This document shows positions 1-11,826 of a stretch of DNA of 64,000 bases, piece after piece (the first letter of the stretch is position 1; every line of letters begins with the position of its first letter). The stretch is from Centrapalus pauciflorus. Its lineage: Eukaryota; Streptophyta; Magnoliopsida; Asterales; Asteraceae. A program made the position numbers and the translations under genes. The notes beneath the pieces were generated by a model. That model ran no database searches. It saw only the letters and a program-made list of their open reading frames with translations, and had not been told where the DNA came from. Location: positions 214,501-278,500 of the forward strand of contig JAANYP010005957.1 of assembly GCA_020465985.1 (NCBI GenBank), in the 5' to 3' direction.

Positions 1-553
1 CGGTATCAAAGCTGGGAATTGAAGTCGTCTAAATGAAACCCTAACTCAGAAATCCAGAAGTTGAAAAAAGAAGGTAGCCTTTTAGTGGGGAAAAAAATGG
101 AAACGTACGTGGTATGTGTTGAAGGCGGAATGAGGATGAAAGAAACGTCTCGGAATCAGAAATGAGAATGGTATGGAGAGATAATCATTCATGAAAAGCA
201 TGTATATGCATAGATAGAGAAAAGAAACAGAATATTGATGAATTATAAAAAGGAAATATTTATCATGAATTCAATTGTACGTGTTGTTAGATAAAGATTG
301 AGCCCTTGCCTTGTGTTGTTGGGTTTAGTAAAGAAAGAAACAGTCATGGAAGAGGTAACATCGATCTGACATCACATCGTTAGGTTAGGTGTAGATGGAG
401 AAGACGAAGATGAAGACGAAGAAGACGACGGCCATTGAAATTTCTTCTGGCTGCCAATTTCTCCATCCATAGCCATAGAAGTCGACATTTTGCATTGCCA
501 AATGCCAAATCCTATAATCTGTCACGGACGGGACAACACGTATGGATGGATAC
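1..553. other. Left-edge intergenic sequence, no supported gene
   Basis: No gene can be supported here. On the minus strand a short open frame of 34 codons begins with an ATG at 476 (MAMDGEIGSQKKF, then a serine run) and stops at 372. It could be the first exon of a minus-strand gene lying to the left, but no convincing splice donor follows it and nothing is recognised, so it is not called as a CDS. The stretch at 400-430 is a GAA/GAC-rich simple repeat. Confidence 0.4.
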
Positions 554-1419
554 CAAGGGCGGACCTATGTAGAGGGTGTGGGGGTCGAACGACCCGATAA
601 TTTTTTATTTTACGTGTTATATATATAATTGATAAATTTTTGACCGTTATGATTTTTAAAGTTCGACCCCAATATCCTTATAAACTTTACAAATAAAAAA
701 CTTTGTTACATAATCTGAAAAAGTATATCAGAACCTAATAGTTTCTTACCCATTTAACAAATAATTTAAAAGTATATGTATATTGAACATTCATTTATTG
801 GGCTAATTCTTGGTTGGACGATTCACATTTGGGCTGACTAAGAATATATTGTTATTTTTATTGTTACTTGTTTGGTATTTGTAGAAATGTTCTTTATTGC
901 TTTAGTCTTTTAAGATATTAAGATTATTATTTGTTTGAGATTTTAAGTGTTCAACAATTAACATTAAGTTACATTTGTTTAATTCTTTTATTTCATTAAA
1001 CAACATGTATTGATTTTGTTATTTTTTTACCAAAATCTGAATTTTTATTAAGTCGAAGAGCTTCTAATACTTCTCCACAAAAATTCTACAAATTGCACAA
1101 TTCAATTGGTGATAAATGGTTAAGTCTGTTGGATTTGCACCATAAAGAAAGAATTACTCAACAATTCAAACAATGACATAATAACTAATAACTTGTTTTC
1201 AAAAGTTAAAAACTCACTGGAAACAACTGTAGAATCTAAGTTATTTTAATTTGTAACGATTAATGAGTTGTATCATTTACGCATTTCTTTTATTATGTAA
1301 TCAGTATGAACCGACCCGAACTTTGAGGTGTAAAAATGTTTATAGAACCACAAACACTCGTACCGTCGCAACGTGATACATTCCGACCCCTATAAGAAAA
1401 AATTCTGGATCCGCCACTG
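554..1419. mobile_element. Non-autonomous hAT transposon (Tip100-like ends)
   Basis: An 866-bp element with terminal inverted repeats. The left end reads CAAGGGCGGACCTA and the right end, reversed, reads CAGTGGCGGATCCA; GGGGTCG motifs follow inside both ends. It is flanked by a perfect 8-bp target duplication ATGGATAC (546-553 and 1420-1427), the length expected of hAT transposases. No transposase frame is present, so it would depend on an autonomous relative. The ends resemble the plant Tip100 group, an inference from motif memory only. Confidence 0.88.
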
Positions 1420-1427
1420 ATGGATAC

Positions 1428-4400
1428 AAACATTCACGTACCTCCCTCCCTCTCTTTCCACTTACTATACCCTTTTACTAGTTTTTTAATCCACACGTGC
1501 ACGTTTTAATTAGAATACTATTTCTTCATGCACCACCTCTAAGATCTCATACACCACCTCTATGCATTTGACCTATAAATATTTATCTCATTATTAGACA
1601 AAAGTGTGTAAACAAATAAACTATAATAATGAGTTATGAAAAAAAGACATATTATAGGTCAGTTATAGGATGTAGATATGGTGCATGAAGTAACACCCTA
1701 ATTAAAAAAGGTTAGGTGTCATTTTTATCTGGTGACTTTTGGATTTGTTTTATTTAACTATTTTTTGTTTTGATTTAGTCATTGGACTTTAATTTATTGT
1801 AGTTTGAAGAAAATGAATAAAATTAATGGTTAAATCGATGCAAAAAATGATAGTTTTGTGGTCAAATCGAGACGATTGTGTCCCCAAACCTGATTATCGG
1901 TGTGTAGATGAGTTTTATATATGAAATGAATTGAAATAAAAATGCATTTGTGATTAAATAAGTTATACTTTATGTAAATTAGAAAGAAAAATCATATAAA
2001 AAGTAAATAAATAATATTTTATATTTTATTTAAAATGGAAAAAAAAAAGGTTTAAGGACTATTCTTATAAGCAACTTTGATTGAGAACACTTGTAATTAT
2101 GTAACACGCATAAGTTAATATTAAGTTTTTAACACTCTCATGACTGAATTGAAAGTGTAACAAAGTTTTATATGCGTACGGACATACATATAAAGAATTT
2201 TGTTTAGCAATCAAAAGTCAAAACCATTAGTTAAGTCATATACATGGACAATTTATGCAATATATTCAATCTATTTGTTTTATACACATCATCGACCATC
2301 GTGACATGGTTGTTCCTAGGCATATGGAAAAGAATCTTAGCTTCGTGATATGAAAAAAATATAACTATTGTAATATCTAATAATTAATATATGATCAAAA
2401 CAAATATGATTCAACTATTCAAGTCGCACAATAAAATTAAAATTTTCATAACAAACCTAAATTTATTATTAACATAAACAAAGCTAATGTTCTTACTACG
2501 TAGTCAAACATCTTCCAATCATTTACACATGCATCGAGAAAGAACAACCAAACAACGATAATGCATTTCTTGATTTTTACAAAAATAAAAATAGTCACTC
2601 GCATTGACGAGATCTATCATCGTGTTATCCTCTTGTAGTAAAACATTATCTCTATCAATTGTTGATGTACAATCTTTAGAAGTAGATAAAAAAATATCTT
2701 CCTGTATTTCTTTTGAAACAATATGACCCAGCTTGTGGTTGAAAACAAGTGACAATAAAACATATCGACAAGATATATTGTTTCTCAAATCATTTCGGCA
2801 TTTCCTACAACATGCATAAACCAAACAACTTGTTCTTTAACTAATGTGTGTTAGATCGAGTTTGTCAAATAACGCATCATCATATGCTTTAAGATTTTGC
2901 ACAAGTTTTCTCATTCATACAAATTAGTTTGTAGCATTTACTATTGTTGAGAGCATTTGTGTACTTTGTGTTTATGTAATGTTATACATATGTTGTAGTC
3001 GATCTTAAGGATAAATTGACATGATTTTTGTTGTAAACTCTAGATATTAATTGAACAACTTGTGTTACAATATGATGTAACGTGCTTATTCTATTAGACA
3101 CAAGATTGTCCATATGCAAGCAAAGTTTGTACGTTCACACATGGGTACAAACATGTAAAATAATACCCCATAAATAAAAATATATTTGTTCATATAATTT
3201 GTTTAAGAATTAATTAAGTAATATTATGTTATTAAATTACAAATCATTAATCCCAACACATATTTTTTACCGTGGATTATATGATTGACCTTTTCATAGA
3301 GGTTATATTGGTCGGTGGGGTCTCCTTGGATGGTTATTAATCTTTTCATGGATTTAGCCTAAGGGGGTGCTCTATGGTTTATTGATTATTAACGAATAAT
3401 TTAGTTATCGAATATCAAGTGATTTTCGCATATGTATAAGTGATAAGCATAACATTGTAATATTTTTCATTGATTCAGTGAGTAAAACACCTGAGGTTTT
3501 GAAAATCAAACCATTATATCTTACTAAATGTGGAATGTCCGGGAATGGAGATTACTAGTCAATTTTATACATGACAAGCAACGCTTAATAAATATTAGTA
3601 GATTTGATGATAGTTGACGATGTTGATTGGGAGCATTGCTATAGTCACGGACTTAAGCAACAGAAACAAATAACAAATATATAATATAAGATGACTTGGA
3701 CACACTTGAGTAAGTTTGCCGCTTTGTAACAGTGCATAAAACAAACATCCACATCAGCTTTTTTCTTCTTTGTGCTCTATTCATACATTGAATGATGTAT
3801 GCATATTCCAGTCTATATAGATTTATTCATACATCTAGCCTCTCAATGAATAATTGTCGTAACATAAGAAAATATGTATAGTCTGTATATCTTATTGAAT
3901 GTGGAATGTTAAGGAATAGAGATTATTAGTGTATGGTTTGTCAAGATGACATCACTACTACATCATGGTTGATTTCATAAAACACTCGAGGGTCACACCA
4001 ATGAACGCAACTGAGCAGATGCAATCGAACTAATGAATAAATGATATTGGATATTATTTATGGCACGAAATCATGATGAGATGTATTGTTGATTTATAGG
4101 TTTAAATTCATATTTATTGTTAATTTCTTTATTCAAATATGTGTTTTTTTTTGTCGGTATTTACTTTTTCAGTAGAATTCTAATGGTTATCAATGACTTG
4201 TCAACGGTGGTCAATGAGTTTCAACTAAACATAACTAGTAATATCTCATTTCTGTGATATTTTACCAGTTTGAGGTTTTTTGTTCGATGAAAAATGATTA
4301 GGGTTTAATCACAAAAATGGTCCACCCTAAAGGCTTCTATGTACAAATATCCCAAAATTTTTAATCTAGATTCAGTATATAGATTAATCATACTCGGTGA

Positions 4401-4634
4401 TTCAACATATAATTATCAGCTCCAACGTTTTAGGTGCTTACTTTAAGTTGGCTTGTGGGGGCCAAGGTTTGCAGATTCTTCTACTTGTGTGATGACTGGT
4501 TTCGCTTTCCCTCATGGGTATCTAATATAGTAATATGTAAGATAATTTGCATACAACAAGAATAATTTTATATGAAATGATTAATCTATCTATACTAACA
4601 ATTTTATAATCTTTACATTTTAATTTCACGGCAG
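1428..4634. other. AT-rich intergenic stretch without recognised genes
   Basis: No coding gene is supported. The longest frame (2519-2824, minus, 101 codons) has no recognised domain and no neighbouring exon. Two stretches near 3517-3560 and 3886-3930 resemble each other (variants of a block containing AATGTGGAATGT) and may be an old local duplication. The rest appears to be unique AT-rich sequence. Confidence 0.5.
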
Positions 4635-4806
4635 GTTCGAAAGTTCAAACTTATGGGACATGAACACACAGAAAGTTCAAACTTATGGGACATGAACACA
4701 CAGTAAGTATATAATTATAATTACTCACCAGGACATGATTTGGCTGGAATGTTAAACCAAACTATCAGCCAAATCATGTCCCATCAGTTTGAACTTCCGA
4801 ACCGAC
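4635..4806. repeat. Nested inverted repeat with a 16-bp perfect stem
   Basis: GGACATGATTTGGCTG (4731-4746) pairs perfectly with CAGCCAAATCATGTCC (4766-4781) across a 19-base loop. Outside this, the left flank carries two tandem copies of a roughly 33-base unit beginning AAGTTCAAACTTATGGGACA, and the right flank (4777-4806) is complementary to that unit with a few mismatches (GTTTGAACTT, then CCGAAC facing GTTCGAA). The whole folds into one long hairpin. It could be a decayed palindromic element or a small-RNA hairpin; the sequence alone does not decide. Confidence 0.75.
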
Positions 4807-5843
4807 TAGCCATCGAATACATTGTCGTCCGGCAGCTCCGACCTATTCGCTTCACTGTATCTACACCCGTCTCAAGTCTCCATGCTCCATAAAAACCGAT
4901 CAATAAATTTAACACTAGTTTATATTTATGGTATTTACTATAAAACAGGGTTTTAAGAAAAAAAACTAAAACCTAACCTTCAAGTGCATATATATTTATC
5001 ATGCATAAAGTTGCCTACACCACACTGTAAACTTAAGAGATAATGTACACATTTTTGCTTTTCAGGCAAGCACAGAAACAAAAGGAGGTGAAACAACTTG
5101 ATCACCATGCCAGAGCACACATCACCATCTAAAGAAGCAAATTGCGAGATTCTTTACCTGTAAAGTAGCAATATAAACTGGTTAAGATTGTCAAGAAGAT
5201 CAAACAGGAAGGGATCAAGAAACCATGAAAAACTTATTGTAGGTTTTGGATTTGTTGCAAGGACATAAATATAACGATTGTAAAGAATAGATAGGTTTAT
5301 TAGTTGCATAAATAATGGGTTTCATGCAGGCTACGTTCTTTTACGGATTTTTAAGGGTACTTTTTGAGTTTTTGGTATTGATTTTCTTGAACTTTGTCAA
5401 TAAATTTTCTCCAAATCTTCTCATAATTGGAAAGAAACTTCAGGAGAGAAATTTGATAGAACTTTATCTACTAACCCTTGTTCTTCTCTCTGCCAAAGAA
5501 AAAACTGGGAATATGGATTTTTTTTGGTTTGTTTCTTATTCTCCATAAATCACTGCCTTTCTCTCCTAAAAATGACTCGGGAGCACAAGCGCAAATTTAT
5601 GGCATCGTGGCATACATCTGAATGATTGACATTAATTAAAGAATATATTATTAAATAGAAACTTACTTTTGTTGATGTTCTATATAGGTGGCTATCCTTC
5701 TCTTTTGTGCATACCAAATCAATGTGATACGTTTTTAATTAGCAAACATGTGCATCATATAAATGAGATCTCCTTTTGTATTTATACTTTTATAGTCATT
5801 AGCAATTTACTGCATTTCTTTCTATATGGCTCATGCACACACT

Positions 5844-5929
5844 CACTTGACCATAGGAAAGTTTGGCTTAGAATACCCAACTGTGTCACTTGACCATAAG
5901 AAAGTTTGGCTTAGAAAACCCATCTGTGG
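5844..5929. repeat. Two-copy 43-bp tandem repeat
   Basis: Two adjacent 43-base units, each beginning CACTTGACCATA and containing GAAAGTTTGGCTTAGAA, differ at a handful of positions. The second copy is followed by unique sequence. No function is apparent. Confidence 0.85.
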
Positions 5930-6769
5930 CACCATAACATGTCTGACATACAAGTCATCTGGCCATAGGTGATAGAAAAATGATGGTTTTTCCTCGTTAG
6001 CTTCTCTACAGCTTCCTCCCCCACAAAACTCACCTAACATGAAGTTGTCTCTCAGTATAACGTCATGTTGATCTATTCAATGGCCATGGTATTTAGCACA
6101 TCAAATGTCAAATTTTGTTGCTTGCTAAAATCTTATGTATGGTGAAAACTTGCAATTTTGTATTAAACAATTAGAATCGTATTCAATTACATACAAGACA
6201 AAATTAGAGGAACTGAAACGTAATACAGCACGCGACTAAGGTGTAAAGACTTTGTTAGACACAATTCCCTTAAAGCAAAAAAATGGATTCGAAGTTTATT
6301 TCGAGGATACAATGACCAAAGCAGTGTATAGACGGACTTGACTTGTCTGAGTTTTCACCGAGCTAGAACATTCCTTCTTCCTTTCTAAAGAACTGAAGGA
6401 GCTCTAGACATTTTTGGTGAATCGGTTCCCCTCTATTCTTTTTTTTCGTTTTATTCTCGAGTTCATGTTCTATTCTATTCTTCAATGTCAGTTCTCCTCT
6501 GTTCTTCTTAAAAATTTGGTTTAAAAACTTAGTATGTTAATATAGTTAAGTACTTTACATTTAGTAGGCTACTACATAACATTTGGAAACACTTGTTTGT
6601 TTGTTTTAAGTTTCACAATTACAGTTTAGTATATTAAAGTTCAATTAGATTCAAGTTATTGTGTCATTGTGCTGATTGAGGAGTAGAATGTCTAGACTGA
6701 TTTTTGTGAATGGGGTCAACTATTAGACTACTTGATGTAGTAAGCCATGATATATGTTGGTACTTTAGA

Positions 6770-8150
6770 TTTTTAGTTGTTAAATGTAATATTAAAGTGT
6801 TTTTTGTATAAAATATGATATCAAAACAATTTAAAAGTGTTTCGCTTTAAAGTGTGTCTCGCATACGTGAGGTTTGTGCCTCACCTTGCACCTCAAAGCT
6901 ACAAGACCCTTTTTGCACTGGTACGGCCTAACGCCTTTTAAACCAAGACTAAGCATGATCCCTTTGGCACTCATAATGTAATTCTCCTTCATTCATAAAT
7001 ATAAGGACCAAGGTACTCTTCCTACACTTATCAAACACCCTCCACCTCCAAGGTACTTCTCCTATCAAGCCCTAGAGTTTTGTCTTGTTCGTTACTTTTT
7101 AGCACTTCCTCCACATCCAACACTTTTGATTCTTGTGTAATTCTTCTATGGGTGTCATACATCATTAGAAATTTGAATCGACTAATTTATCAGTATATCC
7201 CTCCATCCGCATATCAGGATATCCCTCCATCTGTCATCTTGATTAAAGAGTCTGAGGTTTCTCATCATTGTCCACGCATTTGGCGCAATTTGAGTCTCTA
7301 ATTTTACCCAACAAATATGATGTATGCAGTCTTCCCCTTCAATGGACCTTGAAATCTGCTATAGTTATCATAAACTTTACCTCTTGGTTGGTATATAGTC
7401 CCTACGATAAAGTTATCTACACTCTTATAACCATGAACTTGTAGAGCATCATTTTCTCCTTTGTAATCAGATGTACACCCTCATTCCATGGTTCCACCAT
7501 CAAGTGAGCAAGTCGCTATCGTCTGATATTTTTATTTCATATGTTTTCTTCTAACATCTTTGGTTACCCTTCAAATGCACATCTTCATATCATTTGAAGT
7601 AGTATTAGTTTTACTTTGACATTTCAAGGCCGTTTTGTAGGCATTAAGTCCTTAAACATAGTCATTTTACCTCCTATAGGTTGCATCACCTAGTTTCTAG
7701 TGTGTTCAATAATCAATTCCACTAGGTCCACTACTTGGTCTATAATAAACATGAAGTGGATACTTGCGGATAACAGTGTATTTACGTCATTCTGCATTTT
7801 AAAAATTCCTCAGGCTCGGTGAGGCTCAAAGCCCTGCGCAACACTGGTTGTTGCGATCGCCTCCTTGTCGTTTCATTAAATTTTCCCAAAAAAGAAGAAA
7901 ATGAATCCTTCCTTGATTCATTGTTTAAGTAACCAAATTTTGTAATGAGGATTGGGTGTATTTTATATATTTTGGTAATCTAGATTTTGGTATTTACATT
8001 TTCAATTGTTAAAGTAGTATTAATGTATTGTTTTATATGAAACATGATACCAAAACAAGTGTGCCTCGCGTACATGATGTGCGCGCCTCACATCGCGCCT
8101 CGGGCTCCAAGACCTTTTTGGCAACGGTGCGCCTCGCGCTTTTAAAACAA
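6770..8150. repeat. Diverged direct repeats flanking about 1 kb
   Basis: A block at about 6770-6930 and another at about 7985-8130 share the order: AT-rich lead, an ATGATA(T/C)CAAAACAA motif, then a run rich in GCCTCGCG/GCCTCAC words, then CAAGACC followed by T-runs. They look like two diverged copies of one dispersed repeat or the degraded ends of an old element. The interior has no recognisable retroelement domain and only short frames. Family unassigned. Confidence 0.4.
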
Positions 8151-8774
8151 ATATGTCATTATGATTTACACATGTCTAAGGTATCGGATGACATTACTTA
8201 GACTAGTTGTCTAATACGATACCAATAGTTGGTCCTACAATGGCCAAATTAAAACCAAGTCCAATAATTTGTTTAGTACTTGGCAGCAACTCACCTGCAA
8301 GGCTGCAAGGTTTCGGAATAATAGGCAACAAGATTAATTTGTTCAATTTCACTAATGCCCCAATTCTATATTGTTGTTATTGATTTTGTTATTTTAGTTT
8401 TCCATGTGACTCTTGATCTGGTTGCCATATGGTGTTAGCTGCTGTATAAAAGCCACCTATGTCCTTATGAGCATCATTGAATATATGGAAATTTTACCCA
8501 AAAAGAATCTTCTTCCCTCTCTTGATCTCTGGAACATCCCTTAAAAGGGGTTGTTCTACCTTGGTCCTCTGACATTTAATTTTTCATAAAGCTTATGCTT
8601 CAACATACATGGGTACTTCGCATTCAAATTTCAGTTTTAAGATTAGGGTATCATTTTACAGCAGGTTCCTCTAAAAGATGATGCTCACAGAAAAAACTAT
8701 ATCAAGTAGTTATTATGTTTGTAGATAAACTCAAATAAACATATTAATTAAATAACATGCAAAACAGGAACCCC

Positions 8775-9446
8775 TTACCTTCTTGAATATCCTCTATCCA
8801 ATGCTCTACGACGACCCTTCTGTAGTAGCAAAGCTCGTTCCCTTTCCTTTTCTCTTCCCTCTCTTTTCAGCCTCTCTTCTCTGAGTTCCTCCACGCTCTT
8901 CTTTCTACTTCTTTTAGTTGCTGTCTCGGAATCACAGACATCATCATCATCATCAACGACTGCTTTAACATCACCATTTAGGCGTTTTTCCATGTACCAT
9001 GGTAACTTTACGCCTTTTCCAGCCACTCCATACCCTAATCGATACTTCTCATCCTCCGGCAAAACCACCTTCGGCGCCTCTGCCTCCTTCTTCATCCTCT
9101 TAAACCCCTTCCTTTTCTCATCCCCTAATTCACCTTTACTCTTATCCGTGATCTCAACTGGATCAAAAATCCTAATTCCTTCAAACAGATTGATATGCCT
9201 CGACTCCGACTCCGCTTCAGCGGGAACAGATGGGGATTCACGTGAGGAGGGAGCGGAAGCCAAGCCACGCGCTTGGCGGAGCTGTTCGATGCGGAATTCC
9301 GTATCACGTTTGCGAGACTGTTCGCGCTTGAGTTGTTCTTCTTTGGCTGCAGCTTCTTCATCCTTGCGGACTTTTTCTCGATTGTCAAAATTGTATACGT
9401 TCCACCGCTTCTGAGGGAGAATATTAAGACCTCCGTGGCCTCCCAT
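8775..9446 (-). CDS. LENG1: LENG1-like protein with Cir_N domain
   Basis: Minus-strand frame of about 223 residues, strongly charged and helical. It begins MGGHGGLNILPQKRWNVYN, the N-terminal Cir_N signature (ILPxKxWxVxN...RVRxDE) shared by LENG1 and CIR proteins. A lysine/glutamate/arginine-rich coiled region follows (residues 20-60), then an LFEGIRIFDPV segment (about 90-100), LGYGVAGKGVKLPWYM (about 140-155), an aspartate run and a basic RSRKKSVEELREERLKRE tail. The second in-frame ATG is preferred because its context (CGCCATGG) is strong and the conserved signature starts there; the upstream ATG at 9485 adds 13 unconserved residues. The molecular role is poorly defined; relatives are nuclear and spliceosome-associated by inference. 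The frame ends AAGGTAAGG: either the stop TAA is real or this is a splice donor and a short last exon, expected to encode a YNSxF-type tail, was missed. Confidence 0.82.
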   Translation of the reverse strand: MGGHGGLNILPQKRWNVYNFDNREKVRKDEEAAAKEEQLKREQSRKRDTEFRIEQLRQARGLASAPSSRESPSVPAEAESESRHINLFEGIRIFDPVEITDKSKGELGDEKRKGFKRMKKEAEAPKVVLPEDEKYRLGYGVAGKGVKLPWYMEKRLNGDVKAVVDDDDDVCDSETATKRSRKKSVEELREERLKREGREKERERALLLQKGRRRALDRGYSRR

Positions 9447-9592
9447 GGCGAAATGGATTTGTAAAGACTTTGAAAGATAAGCCAATCAGGGAAAGCGCTG
9501 GGAATTGCGATATGGACGAACCTTTTGAACTGTGCGATAGCTAGGGTTTAGACCGGATCACCAACCACAGCAACCTGAAACCAGACTTAAGG
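9447..9592 (-). promoter_or_regulatory. 5' leader / promoter-proximal segment of the LENG1-like gene
   Basis: Short segment between the start codon and the MULE insertion. It must hold the 5' untranslated region and whatever core promoter is left, unless transcription starts inside the transposon. No TATA box is obvious. Confidence 0.35.
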
Positions 9593-10530
9593 GAGTTTTT
9601 TACCAAACCCTTGTATTTTGTATATTTATTTCCCAAATGGTAGTAGTTTTAATTTTATTTACTAAAAGATAGTAGTTTTTGATTTTAAGCCTAATAAAGA
9701 ATGATGGTTTACACCTAACCTTTTTTTATTCAATTCTTTTATCCAAAAATGGTCGTCTTAATTTTTTTTTAAAGATCTTTCTTTTTTTTTTGCTCAATAT
9801 TTTAAAAAAAAAAAGAACTGTTTTCGAAATTTTTGTTTTTCAATTTGATTCTTCTTCTACCCACTACATACTAAATTACAAAGATCAATGTTCAATTTTA
9901 ACTAACAGAGACAAATAACAATATTTTTCAATTAATCGATGAAAACAACTAAATTTAAAAATCATGCAATGGGTTCATGTTAGAAAACTAACTTTATCAA
10001 TACAAATAAAACAATATGTACATGATGTATGATTTTATGTCAAAGTGAGTAAAAAATTGAGTGGAAAAAAAAAAGAATTGAGTGAAAAAAAGTGAGTGAA
10101 AAAATAATTGTATGTGTCAACCAAATGACTCATACATGAATCCATCAATTTTAATTTTCAAATAAGCTACTACTAGCAAGCTTCTAAATAATTAATGGAT
10201 TGAAATTAAGAATTGATTTTATGATTTTTTTTTCACTCAATCGTACATCAATGAGAATTGTATGAATTTATGTCAAATTTCATATATGTATGATTTTATG
10301 TCAAATTTAAGTGATGGCAAATTGTCTTAATGAAATTTAAAGTGAGTGAAAAAAGAATTGAGTGAAAAAAATTATTTTGAAAATTGTATTAAGTTAAAAA
10401 ACAAAAAGAAGAACCATTTATTGAAAAAAAATGGGTTAAAAGCAAAACTACCATGTTTTAGTAAATAAAACCTAAAGTACTATGTTTTGGTAAATATTTT
10501 TTAAAAGTACTATTATTTGGCTAAAAACTC
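9593..10530. mobile_element. Non-autonomous Mutator-like element (MULE)
   Basis: A 938-bp element with long terminal inverted repeats (about 110 bases, imperfect). The ends read GAGTTTTTTACCAAA (left) and, reversed, GAGTTTTTAGCCAAA (right); both continue with motifs of the type TAGTA(G/C)TTTTA and TTTACTAAAA. Flanked by a perfect 9-bp duplication GACTTAAGG (9584-9592 and 10531-10539), diagnostic for MULEs. No transposase frame; the interior is AT-rich with repeated GAGTGAAAAAA blocks. It sits directly upstream of the LENG1-like gene, so it probably displaced distal promoter sequence. Confidence 0.88.
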
Positions 10531-10725
10531 GACTTAAGGGGGCGTTTTCGCAGATTACTAAGATTTTGATGGATTTGCATTTAAACTTCTGTATTTGATT
10601 GTAATGATTTAAAATCACAGATTTCATTGTCATATTTGGATAAAATAATTAAGGTTAAGGAGTTAACTCATTTAGGATTTTATATTCGTCACTTCTTCAC
10701 ATTCCATAATCCATCTGTCCGTTTA

Positions 10726-11032
10726 CGTGACGTTTGGTAAATGGAATGGAATTTAAAGTTATTGAAATTTAAATTTTAGTTATTAATTTGGTTGATTGTG
10801 AATGTCGAAAATAATTTTTAATATTGGTTTGAGATGTAAGTCGTAATCTAATTCATGTATAGGTCGGAATTTAATCCATGTATAAGTTGGATTGAATGTC
10901 AAATTTTTATATACAATAAAATTTGATGGAAAACACATAAAATTTAACATTCACATTAGTTATTAAAAATGATAAACAAACTAAATTTAAATTACAATTC
11001 CGTCGAATTTCATCACACGAACCAAACCCACC
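10726..11032 (+). mobile_element. Tourist/PIF-Harbinger-type MITE, copy A
   Basis: A 307-bp element bounded by TTA trinucleotides (10723-10725 and 11033-11035), with ends CGTGACGTTTGGT and, reversed, GGTGGGTTTGGTT. The interior is closely related, in reverse orientation, to the element at 18756-19057: both carry TTAAATTTTAGTTATTAAT-like and TTCATGTATA(G/A) blocks. The TWA target duplication and size fit Tourist-type MITEs mobilised by PIF/Harbinger transposase. Confidence 0.82.
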
Positions 11033-11035
11033 TTA

Positions 11036-11352
11036 TGGGGCGTTTGGTTTGCAGATTTTGTTCTCTAGGATTTGCATTTTTTTCAAAGGATTTGCATTAT
11101 GCAGCATTTGCATTTGTCAGGATTTTGTCAAAGAATCTGCATTATCTTATAGAAAAAATTTGTTAATCTGAAAAATGCAAGGTAACTGGGATTTAAAATC
11201 CTAGGGGAGAGGCTGGGTTTTTAAATTACAAATAATGAAGAGATTTATGAAATTCTGGAATTTTAAATCTTTACTGAAATCTGTGAACCAAACATATGAC
11301 TTTAAATGCAAATCCCAGTGAATCCCAGGAAATCCGCGAACCAAATGTCCCC
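11036..11352. mobile_element. Second Tourist-type MITE, abutting copy A
   Basis: A 317-bp element with ends TGGGGCGTTTGGTTTGC and, reversed, GGGGACATTTGGTTCGC. It shares its left TTA (11033-11035) with the neighbouring MITE and has TTA at 11353-11355. It is rich in GGATTTGCATT-type words on the left and complementary words on the right. Its interior is unlike copy A, so it is a different family inserted into the same target. Confidence 0.8.
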
Positions 11353-11420
11353 TTAAAGATTTCAAAATCCTATCATTTGAAGATTCATTATTTTAAATTC
11401 ATGCAATCAAAACGACGCCT

Positions 11421-11826
11421 AAAAGCATAACAAATGATCAGCACTACAACCAATTGATAATAAAAAAACACAAATTATCTATTTAGTTAAAACAGTATGT
11501 TTATTGTTTGGTTTATAAATTTGTTATAAGAATTAAAGTATGATTATGACAAATAATCAAAATATATTATTAATAATTTTTAAAAAAAATTTAATGATAA
11601 AAATATTAAAAAAGTATAATTTTTTTTCATAAATTCATAAATACAAATGTAATGACATTAAATGTTTATATTTACTATATAAGCAAAACTGGATTTAAGA
11701 TGGATTTAAGGCGGACTACTTAAGCAAAACGATGTAACAGATTTTAGGTGGGCTAGGTGTCATGTAGGAGTGATGTGGATGTGGTCAGATTGGGTGGGGG
11801 GGGGGGCATGTTAAAAACTGGATTGA
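11421..11826. other. AT-rich spacer, no gene
   Basis: No gene is seen. A run of ten G residues (11799-11808) sits in a GT-rich stretch at the right end, just before the duplicated block. Confidence 0.5.

Larger units (their letters stand above)
4807..8774. other. Intergenic stretch left of the LENG1-like gene
   Basis: No gene is supported. A possible isolated exon tail lies at about 5067-5130, plus strand: TTTTCAG is followed by an open frame QAQKQKEVKQLDHH ending in TAA. It has no detectable partner exon and is left as a note. The 3' portion of the LENG1-like gene, if it has a second coding exon, would lie in this interval on the minus strand, but it was not found. Confidence 0.35.
10535..11420. 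mobile_element. Outer Tourist-like MITE interrupted by two MITEs
   Basis: The sequence starting AGGGGGCGTTTTCGCAGATT just right of the MULE and the sequence ending CAAAACGACGCCT near 11420 look like inverted ends of a third MITE. The two clean MITEs at 10726-11032 and 11036-11352 lie inside it. Internal words (GATTTTGATGG, TCAAAATCCTATCA) support complementarity. The ends are diverged and the target duplication is not clean, so the call is tentative. Confidence 0.45.

Noticed and set aside
2519..2824. 101-codon minus-strand frame with CCRKCRNDL, thought of as a Helitron RPA-like zinc motif
   Set aside because: Only one loose CxxC-like piece; no OB-fold signature, no neighbouring exon and no transposon ends around it.
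5315..6040. Frames of 65-77 codons downstream of a possible exon tail at 5067-5130
   Set aside because: AT-rich, leucine/phenylalanine-rich translations with no domain; the 5843-6040 frame partly reads the 43-bp tandem repeat.
7080..7301. 73-codon plus-strand frame between the diverged direct repeats
   Set aside because: No recognisable domain and ATCCCTCCATC duplication inside; no splice context that would make it an exon.
8992..9464. Plus-strand frames of 63-140 codons opposite the LENG1-like gene
   Set aside because: Antisense shadows of a strongly charged coding sequence.
11799..11808. Run of ten G residues considered as a G-quadruplex
   Set aside because: A single run in GT-rich sequence with no set of four spaced G tracts; more likely slippage.
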